A stretch of 64,000 nt of DNA, from assembly GCA_026545225.1 (NCBI GenBank), contig CM048849.1:13213541-13277540 (forward strand), written 5' to 3'. Source of the stretch: Cornus controversa. Taxonomy: Eukaryota > Streptophyta > Magnoliopsida > Cornales > Cornaceae. The position numbers were made by a program, and so were the translations under genes. Below, piece after piece: positions 22,878-35,477 of the stretch. The notes under the pieces are model-generated. The model was not told where the DNA came from. It searched no databases and saw only the letters and a program-made list of their open reading frames with translations. Position 1 is the first letter of the stretch, and each line of letters begins with the position of its first letter.

Positions 22878-25800
22878 TGTAGAGATCGGAACCAAATTTG
22901 ACCGATGTTTGGATTTTTCATCACTTTTGACATAAATGCGTTTTAAATGATGTTATGAATGTTTTATAAATGAAAAACATGTTTGAAAAGTTGATTAAAG
23001 ATTTTTGAAAGTTTTGGAAATATTTAGAGAAGTTTGACTTTTTGGGTCAACGAGGCCCAGGACGCAGTTCGGGTGGGCCCAAAAATTTGTAAATTTTTTG
23101 AGAAATAATTATTTTTAATTTTAAACCAAATGAGATGTTTAAAGAGTTAAGAAAGTGGTCCGGGGGTATTTTAGTCATTTCACGCCCCAAGATATTATAA
23201 ATATCTGTAGGAATGATATTTCAGCCATTTGTGAGATATTTTACAGTAGCCATATCTCTCTCATTCTCCCTCTTCATCTCCTTCCCTTCGTTCTTCATTT
23301 TAGAGGCCTTAAGGTAGGATTTGGATAACACCGAAAGCAACAGGATTGCTCTACTCGGCAAGGGCTACGTATTGAACCAAACAAAGTTTATTTTCAGTGA
23401 AGTTGAAAGGTCTGGGATTTGGGAACATTGGGTTCAAGGCTTGAGATTCGAGGTAGGGGTGTCTTATCCTTCCTTTCATCGATTCTTTAAGATTCCTTGT
23501 GAATTGTGGTAGTGTTAGCATTGTTTAGAAAGTTAGAAATCTTTTCTTTGATTTCCTTTCATGTAATTACATTACATGCTAATAATGTTTTTCATGAGTT
23601 TCATGTGGTGTATGTGAGGCATATTAGTTCTATGTATGTTAAATTGAGTTAGTGTCATCTATATGTGAAATATATGATGTATGTGACTTGTATAAGTGTT
23701 ATGTTAAAAATTTGTGTACTTGACATGCTAGTTATAGCTCAACTATGTTCTACACATGTTGTATGTGTTAGTTGAAGAAGTATGAGGCTCATTAGGTTTA
23801 CTTTGAGCCATGACTTGAGTTATATGCACTTTTGAATGCCATATGTTCGAGAAAATGCATCAAGAGAAGTGAGTTTTCATATTAATGCATTTGATGATAG
23901 TTGTAGATGAAACTACATTTAGTGCAACATGTGTGTGGTGCATGCCTAGTGTAGGTCGCATTAGGTAGGAAGTGGTATGAGACTTGAGGATGTTTGTAAT
24001 ACCCCGTAAATTTTGAGAATATTTAAATTGTGTTCCAATTATTTAATTGGGTTTTTATTTATTTATTATTATTTAGTTGGGTTTTAATTATTTAAATGGT
24101 TTTAGTTAAAGTTTTGTCAATGCCTATTTTATTTGTTTAATGTGGATGTTTTAATTGTTACTAAGTGTTGATTCATTTTAATTGTGTGTGAAATATTTGT
24201 TTTAAATGAAAATTTTCTTTTAAATAAAATATAAGGGTTTTTGGGCTGCATGTTCTTTAATTTTTATCAGGTTGGGCTACACTGATGGGTTGGACTAGAT
24301 ATATGTGTATATATATATATTTTATTTATTTATAGGAGGGCCATGTAAGGACCGGAATTATTTTGACCGGTTCTGGATGAATTTTGACCGGATTTATTTT
24401 TTCGAATAAATTAAATTCAGAAAGATGTGGATATAAATATATATATATATAGATTGGACGTGGACATTTATATATATAAGATTATATATATAGAGAGAGA
24501 GGTGGAGAAAGTATATGAATACGGGATTTTGTATGGACGGAGGATGCATATATATATATATATAGGGAAATATATATATTTATATGGAATATATTTATAT
24601 TTAATTATAAATATATTTATTGGTACATGTATTATTAAACATGTATATAGAGGTGTATTTGTGTAATAAATATATGTGTATGTACTATGATATGTGTACG
24701 TATACATGTGTGGGATATTTAATATATGTGGTGAATAAAGAATGAAAAGAAGATAAGTGAGATGGGTGGTCTCGGCTGAAGGAGAAAAAGAAGAAAGAAA
24801 AGAAGAAAGAAAAGAGAAAAGGGAAAAGAAAGAAAAAGAAAAGAGGAGAGAGAGAAAGAGAGACCGAGTGAGATCGGGGAGAGAGAAACCCAGGGAAGGA
24901 GGGGCCGCCGATCTCGGCGCCGGCGGTGGCTTGGCTGTCGGCAGTTTGCGGTGGCCGAAGGGGTTGAGATGGTGTGCCGGTGACGCGGGGTGGCTCGATG
25001 CGGCGGAGCAGTTCGCAGATGGGGGGGTTTCGAGGCTGGAACTTGTTGGTTCCGGCGAGTGCTGGTGACGGCGTGGGTTCGCTGGCGGTGGGCCAGTGAC
25101 GGTGGCTCGCGGTGGTCTGTCGGCAGTGGTAGTCTCGGCTGTTGTAGCTGGGTTCGGCTGAGGTCCTTCTTGGCTTGGGTCAGATGGGTTTCCGGGTGGT
25201 TTGACCGGGGTGTTGACGGGGCTTCAGTTCGGGCTGGTGGTGCTCGGTTTTGTGGACTTGGGTGGAGTGATTCCGACCATGGTGGTGGCCGGAGGTGGGT
25301 TCCTTGCTGGTGAGGTTGATTTTGAGTTGAGTTTGGCTAGTCTTCATGGGCTAGCCACGGTTTGATGAGTTCATGGCAGCAGGTGGTGTTTTTTTGACTT
25401 TGGGTTGAGCATGGTGGGTCGGTGGTTGAGTGGACAGCCTGTGGCGGCTGAAATTGGTTTGGGGGTTGCGACTCCCATGGAGGCTCGGCTGAGATAGGTT
25501 GCTGGGTTGTGTTTGATTGGTCTAAAAATGGTGGAAATAGGTGGCTTCCGGTGGGTTTTCTATGGGGGTTGCGGTTGGTGTTTGGCTTCGGCTAGTTTGG
25601 GTGTTGCAGCCGTGAGATTGCAGCAGTGGCTAGTGGAGGCTCGGCCTTGGTGGCTTGATTTTGGAGTTTAAATTGTTGGTGGTCTCGGTTCATGCTGAGT
25701 CTGTTCACGGTGACCGGAAAAAGGGGTATAACTTGAGGTTGACAACGGTGGTCAATGAGTTCGGCTTTGGGGTCGACAATAGTGCCGAAGCTTGGAGTTT

Positions 25801-26001
25801 CGATTGGATGGTTTGATGATGCCGGCCTTGGTGTTGGCTTGAGGGTCTTGCATAACAGGATGTTATGGCTCGTGTTTTGGGTTGGACCGAAAATCAGAAA
25901 GGGCAAGGAAATGGTTCAGAGGGTGTTCGTGTCGGCCTTGACACAGGACTGGACCGGACATGGAGGTGGACCGCTTTGCAAGCACGGACTTGACGAGACG
26001 G

Positions 26002-26558
26002 TGTAATACCCTGCTCCAACACATGGTATGATATTGTCCGCTTTGGGCCTGAGCCCGCACGGTTTTGCTATTGGGTTTACCCCAAAAGGCCTCATACCAT
26101 TTGAAGAGAACATACTACATATAAGCACATCCCCTTTTCCACACCCAGGCGATGTGGGATTGAGCACCCTGTACCCTGTCAGTGTGGTAGCTCAGCCCAG
26201 TGTCTATCTTCACACCCGCCCACTCACACCCGTCCACGAGGGTTACTACAATCCACCCCCCTACGAGGCCCGACGCCCTCGTCGGCACACTTACTTCCGG
26301 TTGGGTTCAGGCTCTGATACCAATTGTAATACCCCGCTCCAACACATGGTATGATATTGTCCGCTTTGGGCCTGAGCCCGCACGGTTTTGCTGTTGGGTT
26401 TACCCCAAAAGGCCTCATATCATTTGAAGAGAACATACTACATATAAGCACATCCCCTTTTCCACACCCAGGTGATGTGGGATTGAGCACCCTGTACCCT
26501 GTCAGTATGGTAGCTCAGCCAGTGTCTATCTTCACACCCGTCCACGAGGGTTACTACA
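26002..26558 (-). mobile_element. TRIM element B, complete, with target repeats
   Basis: A minus-strand TRIM. Its two LTRs are 26002-26250 and 26325-26558, with 74 bp of internal sequence carrying the primer-binding site GGTTCAGGCTCTGATACCA as seen on the plus strand. It is flanked by GACGG (25997-26001 and 26559-26563). The LTRs differ at about 2-3% of aligned sites plus one short length difference, which makes this the youngest complete copy here. Confidence 0.92.
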
Positions 26559-26924
26559 GACGGGACCTAAGGCAAGTTGATTCTTGCCTCTATCTCATAC
26601 ATATATTTTACTTACGTTGAGTAATTTACATATGTTATTAATTTGATCATATGGAGTATGTGTATACCTATATATATGTGCTTATATATGTGTGTGCACA
26701 GGTGGATATTGAGTATACGTGGTATGTGAGGATATATATATATATATGTGGGTATGTATATATATATGTGTGGGTTGGGGAGCGATAACATGTTAAATTC
26801 ATCGCCTGTTTGCATTGTGATATGCATGTATGTATAGATTAAAGTCTATGAAAAGTATGCTAAATAATATCTGTTTAGCTAGGTGTCGTCTTGTATGCAT
26901 ATGTGGTTCTTATGCATGGTGTTC

Positions 26925-26925
26925 A

Positions 26926-26970
<45 letters not shown>
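26925..26970. repeat. (TA)n microsatellite
   Basis: Forty-odd bases of TA dinucleotide in the large LTR. Similar shorter tracts occur at 8268-8307, 14219-14260, 15703-15728, 18103-18131, 47335-47358 and 54959-54984, mostly at the equivalent place in chromovirus LTRs. Confidence 0.9.
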
Positions 26971-26975
<5 letters not shown>

Positions 26976-27680
26976 GATTATATATATATATATGGTTGCA
27001 GTGGTAGAAATGCATGCTAAGTTGAATATAACTTTTGGCGAGCATTTGAAAAACATGAAATGTGCTAAGTGTTTTATATGTTCTTAATACATATGTGGGT
27101 GATGTAATATATATATGTGTATATATTGTGATTGGAATGCATGTTAGCTACTTGTACTGAATACATGCATTGAATGAGAGCATGACTATATTTATGCTAG
27201 TGTAAGTGCATATGTGATTTATATGCAGGATTTGACATGTACGTGTTTACATGTAGGGTTACGTGAATGAAATGCATGCTATCTGTTTATAGAAAATGTA
27301 TGCATTGGTTATAGCATGATAAATAAGTGCTAGGGTTGAAACTGTTGGCATATGTGAGGTGTTATGCGGGTTTTGAACATATATGTGCTATATGTGTTGG
27401 AATGTGATGAAAAGCATGCCAAATACTTCCTTTTAGTATTCATAAGCATGGGTTGAAGCATGAATGTATTATGCTGTGTATATATGCATCCATATTGCAT
27501 GTATAGGAGGGGAATGACACATACGTGGTTATATGTGGGTTTATGTAGAGGGAAATGCATGCTATGTACTTATATACTAGCTAGTGCATTGGGATAGCAT
27601 AAAATGAAATGCTTGGATACGTATGCATCCACATTGCATACATGGGAGGTTGCGGGAAAATTAACACAAAAAAAGAGGTG

Positions 27681-28090
27681 CACGGGACTTCGGAGTGGTC
27701 CAACCGTGTCACGAGAAATGGTATAACTATCTACTGCGTATGGCCCTCGGAGTGGACCCGCCATACGAAGGCTTTATGCCTAGAATCGGAGTATGTCCAA
27801 CGTTTGTGAGCTTCGGAGTTGCCCCCTCACAATTTGGCAAACCAATATATTGCTATCGGAGTATGTCCAATAAGTATGGCCCTCGGAGTGGACCCGCCAT
27901 GCTCACGCTTAATGCCTGGAAATCGGAGTATGTCCAATGAATGTGAGCCTCGGAGTTGTCCCCTCACATAATGGCAATCCTATACATTGCCAGAGTAGGA
28001 TGACCTTTCGGAGTGGTCCAGGTCATAGGATGGTTATCGGAGTTGTCCTAGGTCACATGATCCTCGGAGCGGGCCAATAATGTGGGGTAT
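27681..28090. repeat. Stem-loop array with constant loop core
   Basis: Successive inverted repeats enclose a common loop of the type YTCGGAGTKGNCC. The arms are CACGG/CCGTG (27681-27708), GTATGGC/GCCATAC (27738-27766), TTGTGAG/CTCACAA (27804-27832), ATGGC/GCCAT (27876-27900), ATGTGAG/CTCACAT (27941-27969) and ATGACCT/AGGTCAT (28000-28026). Between them are repeats of ATCGGAGTATGTCCAA, and one plain hairpin GGCAAT/ATTGCC (27973-27992). The arms change sequence while pairing is kept. No function is known to me. Confidence 0.8.
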
Positions 28091-28857
28091 CGGATGAGGA
28101 CCGAGAGTGAGAGTATGTGCAAGCTTTGATGCTTGTCTTATGTATCGGATTATGACCGTGGAAGGTGAAAAATACCTTTATGCTTATGTGTTTATCTGTT
28201 AAGCATGTTTTCCTGTTTAAATGCATCTTTATTGCATTTGTGATGTGCTACTTGACGAGTAGGAGATGTGGTAGTTGATTTACATCGTTTATGTAAATGT
28301 GTTGACATATATGTTCTATATACATATTGGTGCGGAATGGTTACTGCTTTCAAGTATGTTGAAAATGATTTCTAAAATCATGTATATTAGATTTTGTATG
28401 TTCATATGTGCTAGAGTAGCCATATACATCGTTGGTTCATATATGCTAGGTAGAGTATGGTCTTAAATATTGTGATATATTTAAGTGCATGTATATTTTT
28501 GAGAATATGTGAGGATCGACCTGCTGCAACGGTGATAGTATGGTTCTACATACCTTGTTGGGCCTTTGAGCTCACCCCCTCCTAGGTTTTGCAGGTATTG
28601 CTGGTTTTGGAGTCAGTTAGGAGACTGACAGCACTGGTTGCAGAGGTAGTGTTAAGATTACTTAGAATCAGATGTATGTCTAGGATAGTGGATAGATAGA
28701 TGTTTTACATTTGGATTAAATGTATAAAGCGATTTATGTTGATTTAGTTCCTTTAGTTGTATTTTATTCATGTGATGTATGTTTTTAATACGGACATTCA
28801 AGGACTGAGACATGTATATTTGTGATTGTATTATGCATGTTGTAGAAATATCGGGGG

Positions 28858-28931
28858 GGACACGGGCCCAGAAGTGTCCATTTTTATTGCTTAGTTATAA
28901 ATGCTGGGGGGACACGTGCCCAGAAGTGTCC
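28858..28931. repeat. Duplicated GGACAC/GTGTCC hairpin
   Basis: Two copies (28858-28879 and 28910-28931) of a G-rich run leading into GGACAC, a GGGCCCAGAA-like loop and GTGTCC. They lie near the 3' end of the large LTR, in the usual R/U5 neighbourhood. A further hairpin CGTGAG/CTCACG is at 29047-29064. Confidence 0.78.
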
Positions 28932-31900
28932 ATTTAAATTGAAAGCATGTATAACATGCCAGGAGCTGATTATTCAGAATGGGTCATGCCCGATTTTCGT
29001 AAAAATAATAGAAAATTGAGATTGTATGATCAGGTAGAGGTTATGTCGTGAGGGTGATCTCACGGGGTTCACACCTCGATTTTCGGGCCTCGGGAATCAG
29101 GGCGTGATAGGCCAAGTATTTTATATTTATTAATATAATTATTTAGAAAATTTTATTTTAATTTTCTAGAAAGAAATTTAAAATAAAAGAAAGAGAAAAG
29201 GGGCTTAGGGTTTCTGTCATTTACACGTACCGAGATCGAAAGAGCATAGACGCAAGAGAGAAGGGAGAGAATGAACTATTCATCGAGACGGGTTCTTATT
29301 CATCAAAAAGACAAGTTCGAACTCTTTTCTTCCCCTTTAAATCGTAAACATAGATTTTATATATTTTTTTTTATTATGTATATATGTTGCTTGTATATAT
29401 TTAATTATGAAATTGTATGATTATGCATGCTAAGGGTATTCCATGGATTAAACATGAAGAATCTGGGGGTTTGGTACTGCTATAGGATATTTTTGCATAT
29501 GTATATGCATGAATATATGACTGTATAGGCGGGTGTATATATATATATATACACATATGTGTATATATATATATATACATGAAATTGGGTTTAATGTATT
29601 CATCATTTTTAAGAGTTTTTGTTCTGATTAATAGGTAGATCTTGCTTCCCCAAACAATCCATGAAAGTTTGGTTGCGAACTGTTGGGTAGATTGACGAGA
29701 AATTGAGTTTGAAATTTTAGATTTTTAAAACTTGAAATTAGGCATTTTTGATTTAGGCCACGAGAGTAGGAGAATTTGGTGCCAATGCATAACTTAGATC
29801 GAGATGAGTTAAATGGTATATTCATACGCGTGATTATGTGCCCGGAAGTGGTCGAAAAGTTTCGGCACCATTGTTGTTACGCTGTTGCAGGAAAAAGGAA
29901 GAAGAAAAGAAATAAAAAGGGAGAAGAAGAAAGTGGGGGCAGCACCCCCCACGCACGCCGTAGGTGCGTGGGGGTGCGTGCCATCAGCACCAGCACTGGA
30001 GAATGCGGCTACAGGGCCCACTCACCAAGGCCCACCTCTGGGCCCACTTTAGGCTTAGTCTGGGGTATTTATATTTTTTTTAAAAAAATTTAATTCGTTT
30101 TTAAATTAGAAAAATAGGAAAATTAATTTTTAAAATTGTTTTTAAATTTTAAAAAAATTTAGGTAATCTTTTGGGGACAGAATGCATTTGAGATTTAAAT
30201 ATGAAGTCAAAATGGGGTTCCCTTGTGGTTTAAGTAGTTTAAAAAGTGTGCCTCAAAACTAGATTTTTATTTTAGAAATATTTTAAAATTTTTCAAAAAA
30301 TTCCAAAAAATTATAGAATAATTAAATAGGGTTCTTAGGAACAAAATAGGTCTGCAAACCTAGATTAAAGCTAGGTTTAGACTCCTTTGACGATTTAGGT
30401 ACGCTGGAGGTTTGGTTATGTGCTTGCTCATATAATTGTTGGTTGTATTATTTTTCTTTCCTTAATTGTATTCTTTGAAATCATAATTATTCATGATATA
30501 CTTGATATAAGTTTCATTGTGTATGAGTTATTTTATTGTGGTGATTGAAATTATGTTAGATTAAATTATTGTGCTAAGTAGGTTAGATATTTTGTTTTAG
30601 TTTAATAGATTAGTTGTAGAGGCATGTATGGATTGCCAAGGGACATGTCAGGATTGCTAATACCTAATAAGGTATCTAAGGTTAGTTAGGGAGGCATGTA
30701 AGGATTATCAGGGGACATGTTAGAATTGTCAATACTTAATAATGTATTTATGGTTAGTATAGGAGGCATGTCAAGATTGCCTAGTTTAATATGGTATTAT
30801 ATTTGTGCCTTTAGTTTGAACTTAGAAATATGTTCTAAACTTGTGTGATTGGGGTTGAGTTGGGACGGTATATAGGACGACTTCTATTCAACGACATAAG
30901 ATAGATAAGGAAATGATTTGTATATAATTATATATATATATTGGTTGTCCCTCATCTAGAGGGTATGTTACCGGCTCTCTGATTGGGTAGTAGTAGAGAG
31001 AACTTGCTCGTTGGTTTAACGCACTTTGTTGATATTTTAGGTCCTAGGCCAATTCCACCATGAGGATAGAGTCCTGGGTTGGTTGATTATGGCAGGCATC
31101 TCCTCTCATCAGTTTTCAGAGTATGAACCTATTCTCTTTTTCATTTTCAGCATATGAACTCTATTAAGACATTTGCTATTCAGTTATTTAATTTATAGAA
31201 ATAACTTTTGTTCTTTCTGGTTAAGGGGTCCTTGGGTTACGAGACTTTCAAGTTGTATTGCCAGACAAGTACTTTATTTACTTAACATTTTATTATTTCA
31301 GATGGACTTTCTATTCCACTTTAAAATTTGTTTCATTCTGTCTTTCTATTCTATGCTTGTTGCTATCAGTTGTAAATATCTCTCAGGTTTTGTGTGTGAG
31401 ACTAGCCACCTCATGCGTGAAATTTGTAGGGAGTATTTCAATATTGAACTATGATGATGGATACACATAGATGGTGTGATGAACTTATATCCCCAATTGG
31501 CGGATTTCAATTGGCGGCAAATGGATTCCTCCTCCTAAATTGGCAATTTTAAATTGATGAGGACCCATAGTGAGAATCTTGAGGTTGGCAGGTGTCAACA
31601 TGTGATAATCTTGATGGTTGAGGTTGACAGGTGTCAACATGTGATAATCTTGGTCTATGAGGTTGAAAGGTTCGTTAGTTACATTTTGAAAAATTGTAGA
31701 GTTAAGCAGTTGAGTTGGTGGTTTAAGTTTGGTCTATGAATTGTGAATTCATATTAAGGATTTGGTTTGTGAAGTTAAGGTGGATGCTGTGATGTTTGTG
31801 ATTGTGTATGGCTAAATGAACACTTGTTTTTGTAGCATATTTGCTTTGTTGATAGCATGAGCATTTGAGCATGCCATGTAATGAAGGTTGACACGATGCA

Positions 31901-32492
31901 TATCATGTAGGTCGGCGTCGAGTCGATGCTTAGGTGGGTTTGGTCATCTCTACTAAGCATAGTTATATGCTCACTTCTCTTCCCCAAACCTTTTTCAGAT
32001 AAAACATCAGTGGACAATGAGGTTTGATTGGCGAGTGGATTTTGGAGTTCTTTTGGATATGTGATTTCTACAGAAACTTCATTCGAGGGGTTCCAATGCA
32101 TCATAATCTCCATTATGATGCATCAAAGCTTAGCAATGCATCGAAGTCCTTAAGACGATGTATCGTAAATTTGGTAAGAACTAGGGTTGAATTTCAAAAC
32201 ATTTCGCAACATGTTACGCAAGATGTGCGATGCATCGTAACCAGCATTTCGATCCATCATAATGTGTGGCTGAATGGGCATTTGAGATGTGTTTAGATGA
32301 GTAAGGACGCCAAGTATGGGGCCCATTGGAATTGGTTGAGTCTGCATTATACGCATATACGTACGTGCATATGATTTAAGCTTCCGCTACAGTAAGAGAG
32401 TAAGATGTTTCGTCAGGGTTTGATGAAAGGAATCACCTTGGGATTCGAACTTGGAGACAGTACCTTTGGTGGTTCGAAAATTGGGCGTGACA

Positions 32493-32712
32493 ACATAATA
32501 TCAAAAAATGGTATCATAGTTATTGATGTGAGGTGATGACATGTGACCTAATCACCCTTAGGTTCTGGGAGTCAAAAATAGAGGTGTGACAACTTGGTAT
32601 CAAAGCCAGATATCAGAGTGTGATTAGTTATGAGTAGTATTGATGTTTGACTTTCACTGTTCACCTCCATTTCCCTCGCTCTTAACTGAGTGTCAAAAAT
32701 CGGGGCATGACA
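32493..32712 (+). repeat. Repeated LTR tails with primer-site-like sequence
   Basis: After the LTR end GGGCGTGACA at 32492, two further LTR-like tails occur: GAGGTGTGACA ending at 32591 and CGGGGCATGACA ending at 32712. Each earlier tail is followed by a decayed initiator-Met primer-site word (ATGGTATCATAG near 32508; TTGGTATCAAAGCC at 32594-32607). The arrangement suggests remnants of successive elements or a repeated end. Confidence 0.55.
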
Positions 32713-33571
32713 ATTTCTCTCTCGGTGTGGTTTTGATTACGCTTTCAATAGACAAGAAATTCATATTCTAGAAAGAGAAAGCATTAAGATATTTTTCTAG
32801 CAAATAATTTTTTTCTCAATTCTTTTTCTGTATTTTTGAGAGCACACACATATTCACTCATTGATTTCAGGTGTTTCTCTTTGCTTAATTAACTTTTCGA
32901 AAATTGCTTCAAAGAATTTGTAATACCCCGCTCCAACACATGGTATGATATTGTCCGCTTTGGGCCTGAGCCCGCACAGTTTTGCTCTTGGGTTTACCCC
33001 AAAAGGCCTCATACCATTTGAAAAGAACATACTACATATAAGCACATCCCCTTTTCCACACCCAGGCGATGTGGGATTGAGCACCTCGTACCCTGTCAGT
33101 GTGGTAGCTCAGCCCAGTGTCTGTCTATGCACCCGCCCACTCACACCCGTCCACAAGGGTTACTACAGAATTCTTCTTGATCAAGTTACTGAATTAGTTT
33201 ATTGTACAACTGTTCATTGGTGAGGAAGAAGAAAAAGATAGTACTGTGAAGGGGACAGACTTGTTGAGTGTTCGTGTTCATCCATTTACCCTTCTGCAAG
33301 AATTTTGACGTTAGCCGAGAATCTGCATCAAATGGATGAGGGAGTCGCAATAGTAAGCCTGAGGTGTTCCGCATCAACTTCTTGTCAGAGTAAAGTGGGT
33401 GTAAGTCTGTGACAGAGTCTATTGTACTTAACTTTGACGATAGTGGATTTGGTTTTTCGGAGCTACAAGCCTCACCTGTGATTTTTTTTATCTGCGTTTT
33501 CCACATATATCTAGTGTATTCGTTTAGTTTATTGTAGTTTATTTTATTATTTGGTTTTGTGATTGCTTTAA
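32713..33571 (+). mobile_element. Ty1/copia LTR 3' fragment
   Basis: 32735-32850 matches, in opposite orientation, the LTR sequence at 7040-7160 (AGAAATTCATATT...TGAGAGCACACACAT). The part after the TRIM solo LTR (33168-33571) has the GCCTCACCTGTGATTTTTT...GTTTTCCACA ending style of copia LTR ends. Its left end is truncated. A 141-residue open frame on the minus strand (33186-33611) is antisense to this and not taken as a gene. Confidence 0.65.
32919..33167 (-). mobile_element. TRIM solo LTR C
   Basis: A single 249-bp TRIM LTR, TGTAATACCCCGCTCC to GGGTTACTACA as read on the plus strand. It is flanked by perfect repeats GAATT (32914-32918 and 33168-33172). Its sequence is close to the LTRs of TRIM B, so it arose by recombination between two LTRs of one insertion. 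Confidence 0.92.
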
Positions 33572-34141
33572 TGTAATACCTCACTCCAACACATAGTATG
33601 ATATTGTCCACTTTGGATCTAAGCCCGCACGGTTTTGCTCTTGGGTTTTACCCCAAAAGGCCTCATGCCATTTGAAGAGAACATACTACATATAAGCACA
33701 TCCCCTTCTCCACACCCAGGCGATGTGAGATTGAGCACCTTGTACCCTGTCAGTGTGGTAGCTCAGCCTAGTGTCTGTCTTCGCACCCGCCCACTCACAC
33801 CCGTCCACAAGGGTTACTACAATCCACCCCCCTAAGAGTCCCGACGTTCTCGTCGGCACACTTGTGGCTGGTTCAGGCTCTGATACCAACTGTAATACCT
33901 CACTCCAACACATGGTATGATATTATCCGCTTTGGATCTAAGTCCGCACGGTTTTGCTCTTAGGTTTTATCCCAAAAGGCCTCATGCCATTTGAAGAGAA
34001 CATACTACATATAAGCACATTCCATTTTCCACACCCAGGCGATGTGGGATTGAGCACCCTGTACCCTGTCAGTGTGGTAGCTCAGCCTAGTGTCTGTCTT
34101 CGCACCAGCCCACTCACACCCGTCCACAAGGGTTTACTACA
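33572..34141 (-). mobile_element. TRIM element D, complete, with target repeats
   Basis: LTRs at 33572-33821 and 33891-34141, with about 69 bp internal including the primer-binding site (reverse complement of TGGTATCAGAGCCTGAACC) at about 33871-33889. It is flanked by TTTAA (33567-33571 and 34142-34146). Both LTRs share private variants (CTCACTCCAAC, TTTGGATCTAAG), which proves they belong to one insertion. By hand count they differ at about 5% of sites. Confidence 0.92.
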
Positions 34142-34266
34142 TTTAATTTTAATTGGACTTAAAATTGAATAATCTAAAAAATAAAGCAAAAAACGAGTAA
34201 ACCTAATCATCCTCCTCTAAATTTTAAATTTAAGTTTCGCAGCTGTAGCCGCTTCTGCACCGCGCA

Positions 34267-35355
<1,089 letters not shown>

Positions 35356-35363
35356 TGTTACTC

Positions 35364-35371
35364 TATAAATA
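35364..35371 (+). promoter_or_regulatory. TATA box of first PR-10 gene
   Basis: TATAAATA, 114 bp upstream of the start codon. It is followed by a leader containing CCCTCACACCAAAACCT, which also occurs at the same place before the second gene. Confidence 0.85.
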
Positions 35372-35477
35372 CAAGCTTGAGGTCTCCCATTTCCCTCACA
35401 CCAAAACCTATCTACAAGCCAATCAATCCTTCAAACTCTTCTTCTTCTTCTTCCTTGCATCAATTTCAATATATATC

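Larger units (their letters stand above)
24344..29109 (+). mobile_element. Large solo LTR (about 4.2 kb without TRIM), rich in stem-loops
   Basis: The segment starts TGTAAGGACCGG and ends GGGCGTGATA. It is flanked by the 5-bp repeat GGCCA (24339-24343 and 29110-29114). The ends resemble those of the Tekay-like LTR around it. It contains a purine-rich and then GC-rich region (24757-25900), a TRIM (26002-26558), TA tracts (26925-26970), the stem-loop array (27681-28090) and a duplicated GGACAC/GTGTCC hairpin (28858-28931). No primer-binding site, protein domain or second LTR is visible inside. Frames in the GC-rich part look like random translation. Confidence 0.78.
23995..31440 (+). mobile_element. 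Chromovirus solo LTR with nested LTR
   Basis: The segment starts TGTAATACCCCG and ends GGGAGTATTTCA. Flanking pentamers ATGTT (23990-23994) and ATATT (31441-31445) look like an aged target repeat. Removing the nested LTR (24344-29109 plus one repeat) leaves about 2.7 kb, the family's LTR length. The right part carries the minisatellite at about 30615-30800 and the GC-rich block at 29935-30060. Confidence 0.83.
22878..32492 (+). repeat. Tekay-like LTR carrying nested insertions
   Basis: The LTR starts TGTAGAGATCGGAACC right after a polypurine tract and ends GGGCGTGACA at 32492. The LTR proper is 22878-23994 and 31441-32492, about 2.2 kb. A solo LTR (23995-31440) fills the middle. The short frame at 23321-23512 has no recognised product. 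The 31560-31650 stretch has two copies of a GGCAGGTGTCAACATGTGATAATCTTG-type word. Confidence 0.75.

Noticed and set aside
24757-25313. Lys/Glu-rich and Trp/Gly-rich frames in the GC-rich island
   Set aside because: Purine-rich and GC-rich composition alone gives open frames. No domain is visible, and the region lies inside a solo LTR.
26028-26354. Repeated open frames containing GFTPKGLIPFEENILHIS (also at 33635, 33954, 32945, 46875 and others)
   Set aside because: All lie inside TRIM LTRs, are antisense to the TRIM and end at LTR borders. They recur only because the LTR recurs, not as a protein family.
27681-28090. CRISPR array
   Set aside because: The repeats are palindromic with changing arms, and there are no regular spacers or cas genes. 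The DNA is plant nuclear. The LTR minisatellites were rejected for the same reason.
33186-33611. 141-residue minus-strand protein
   Set aside because: It is antisense to a copia LTR end, overlaps a TRIM LTR border and has no recognisable domain.
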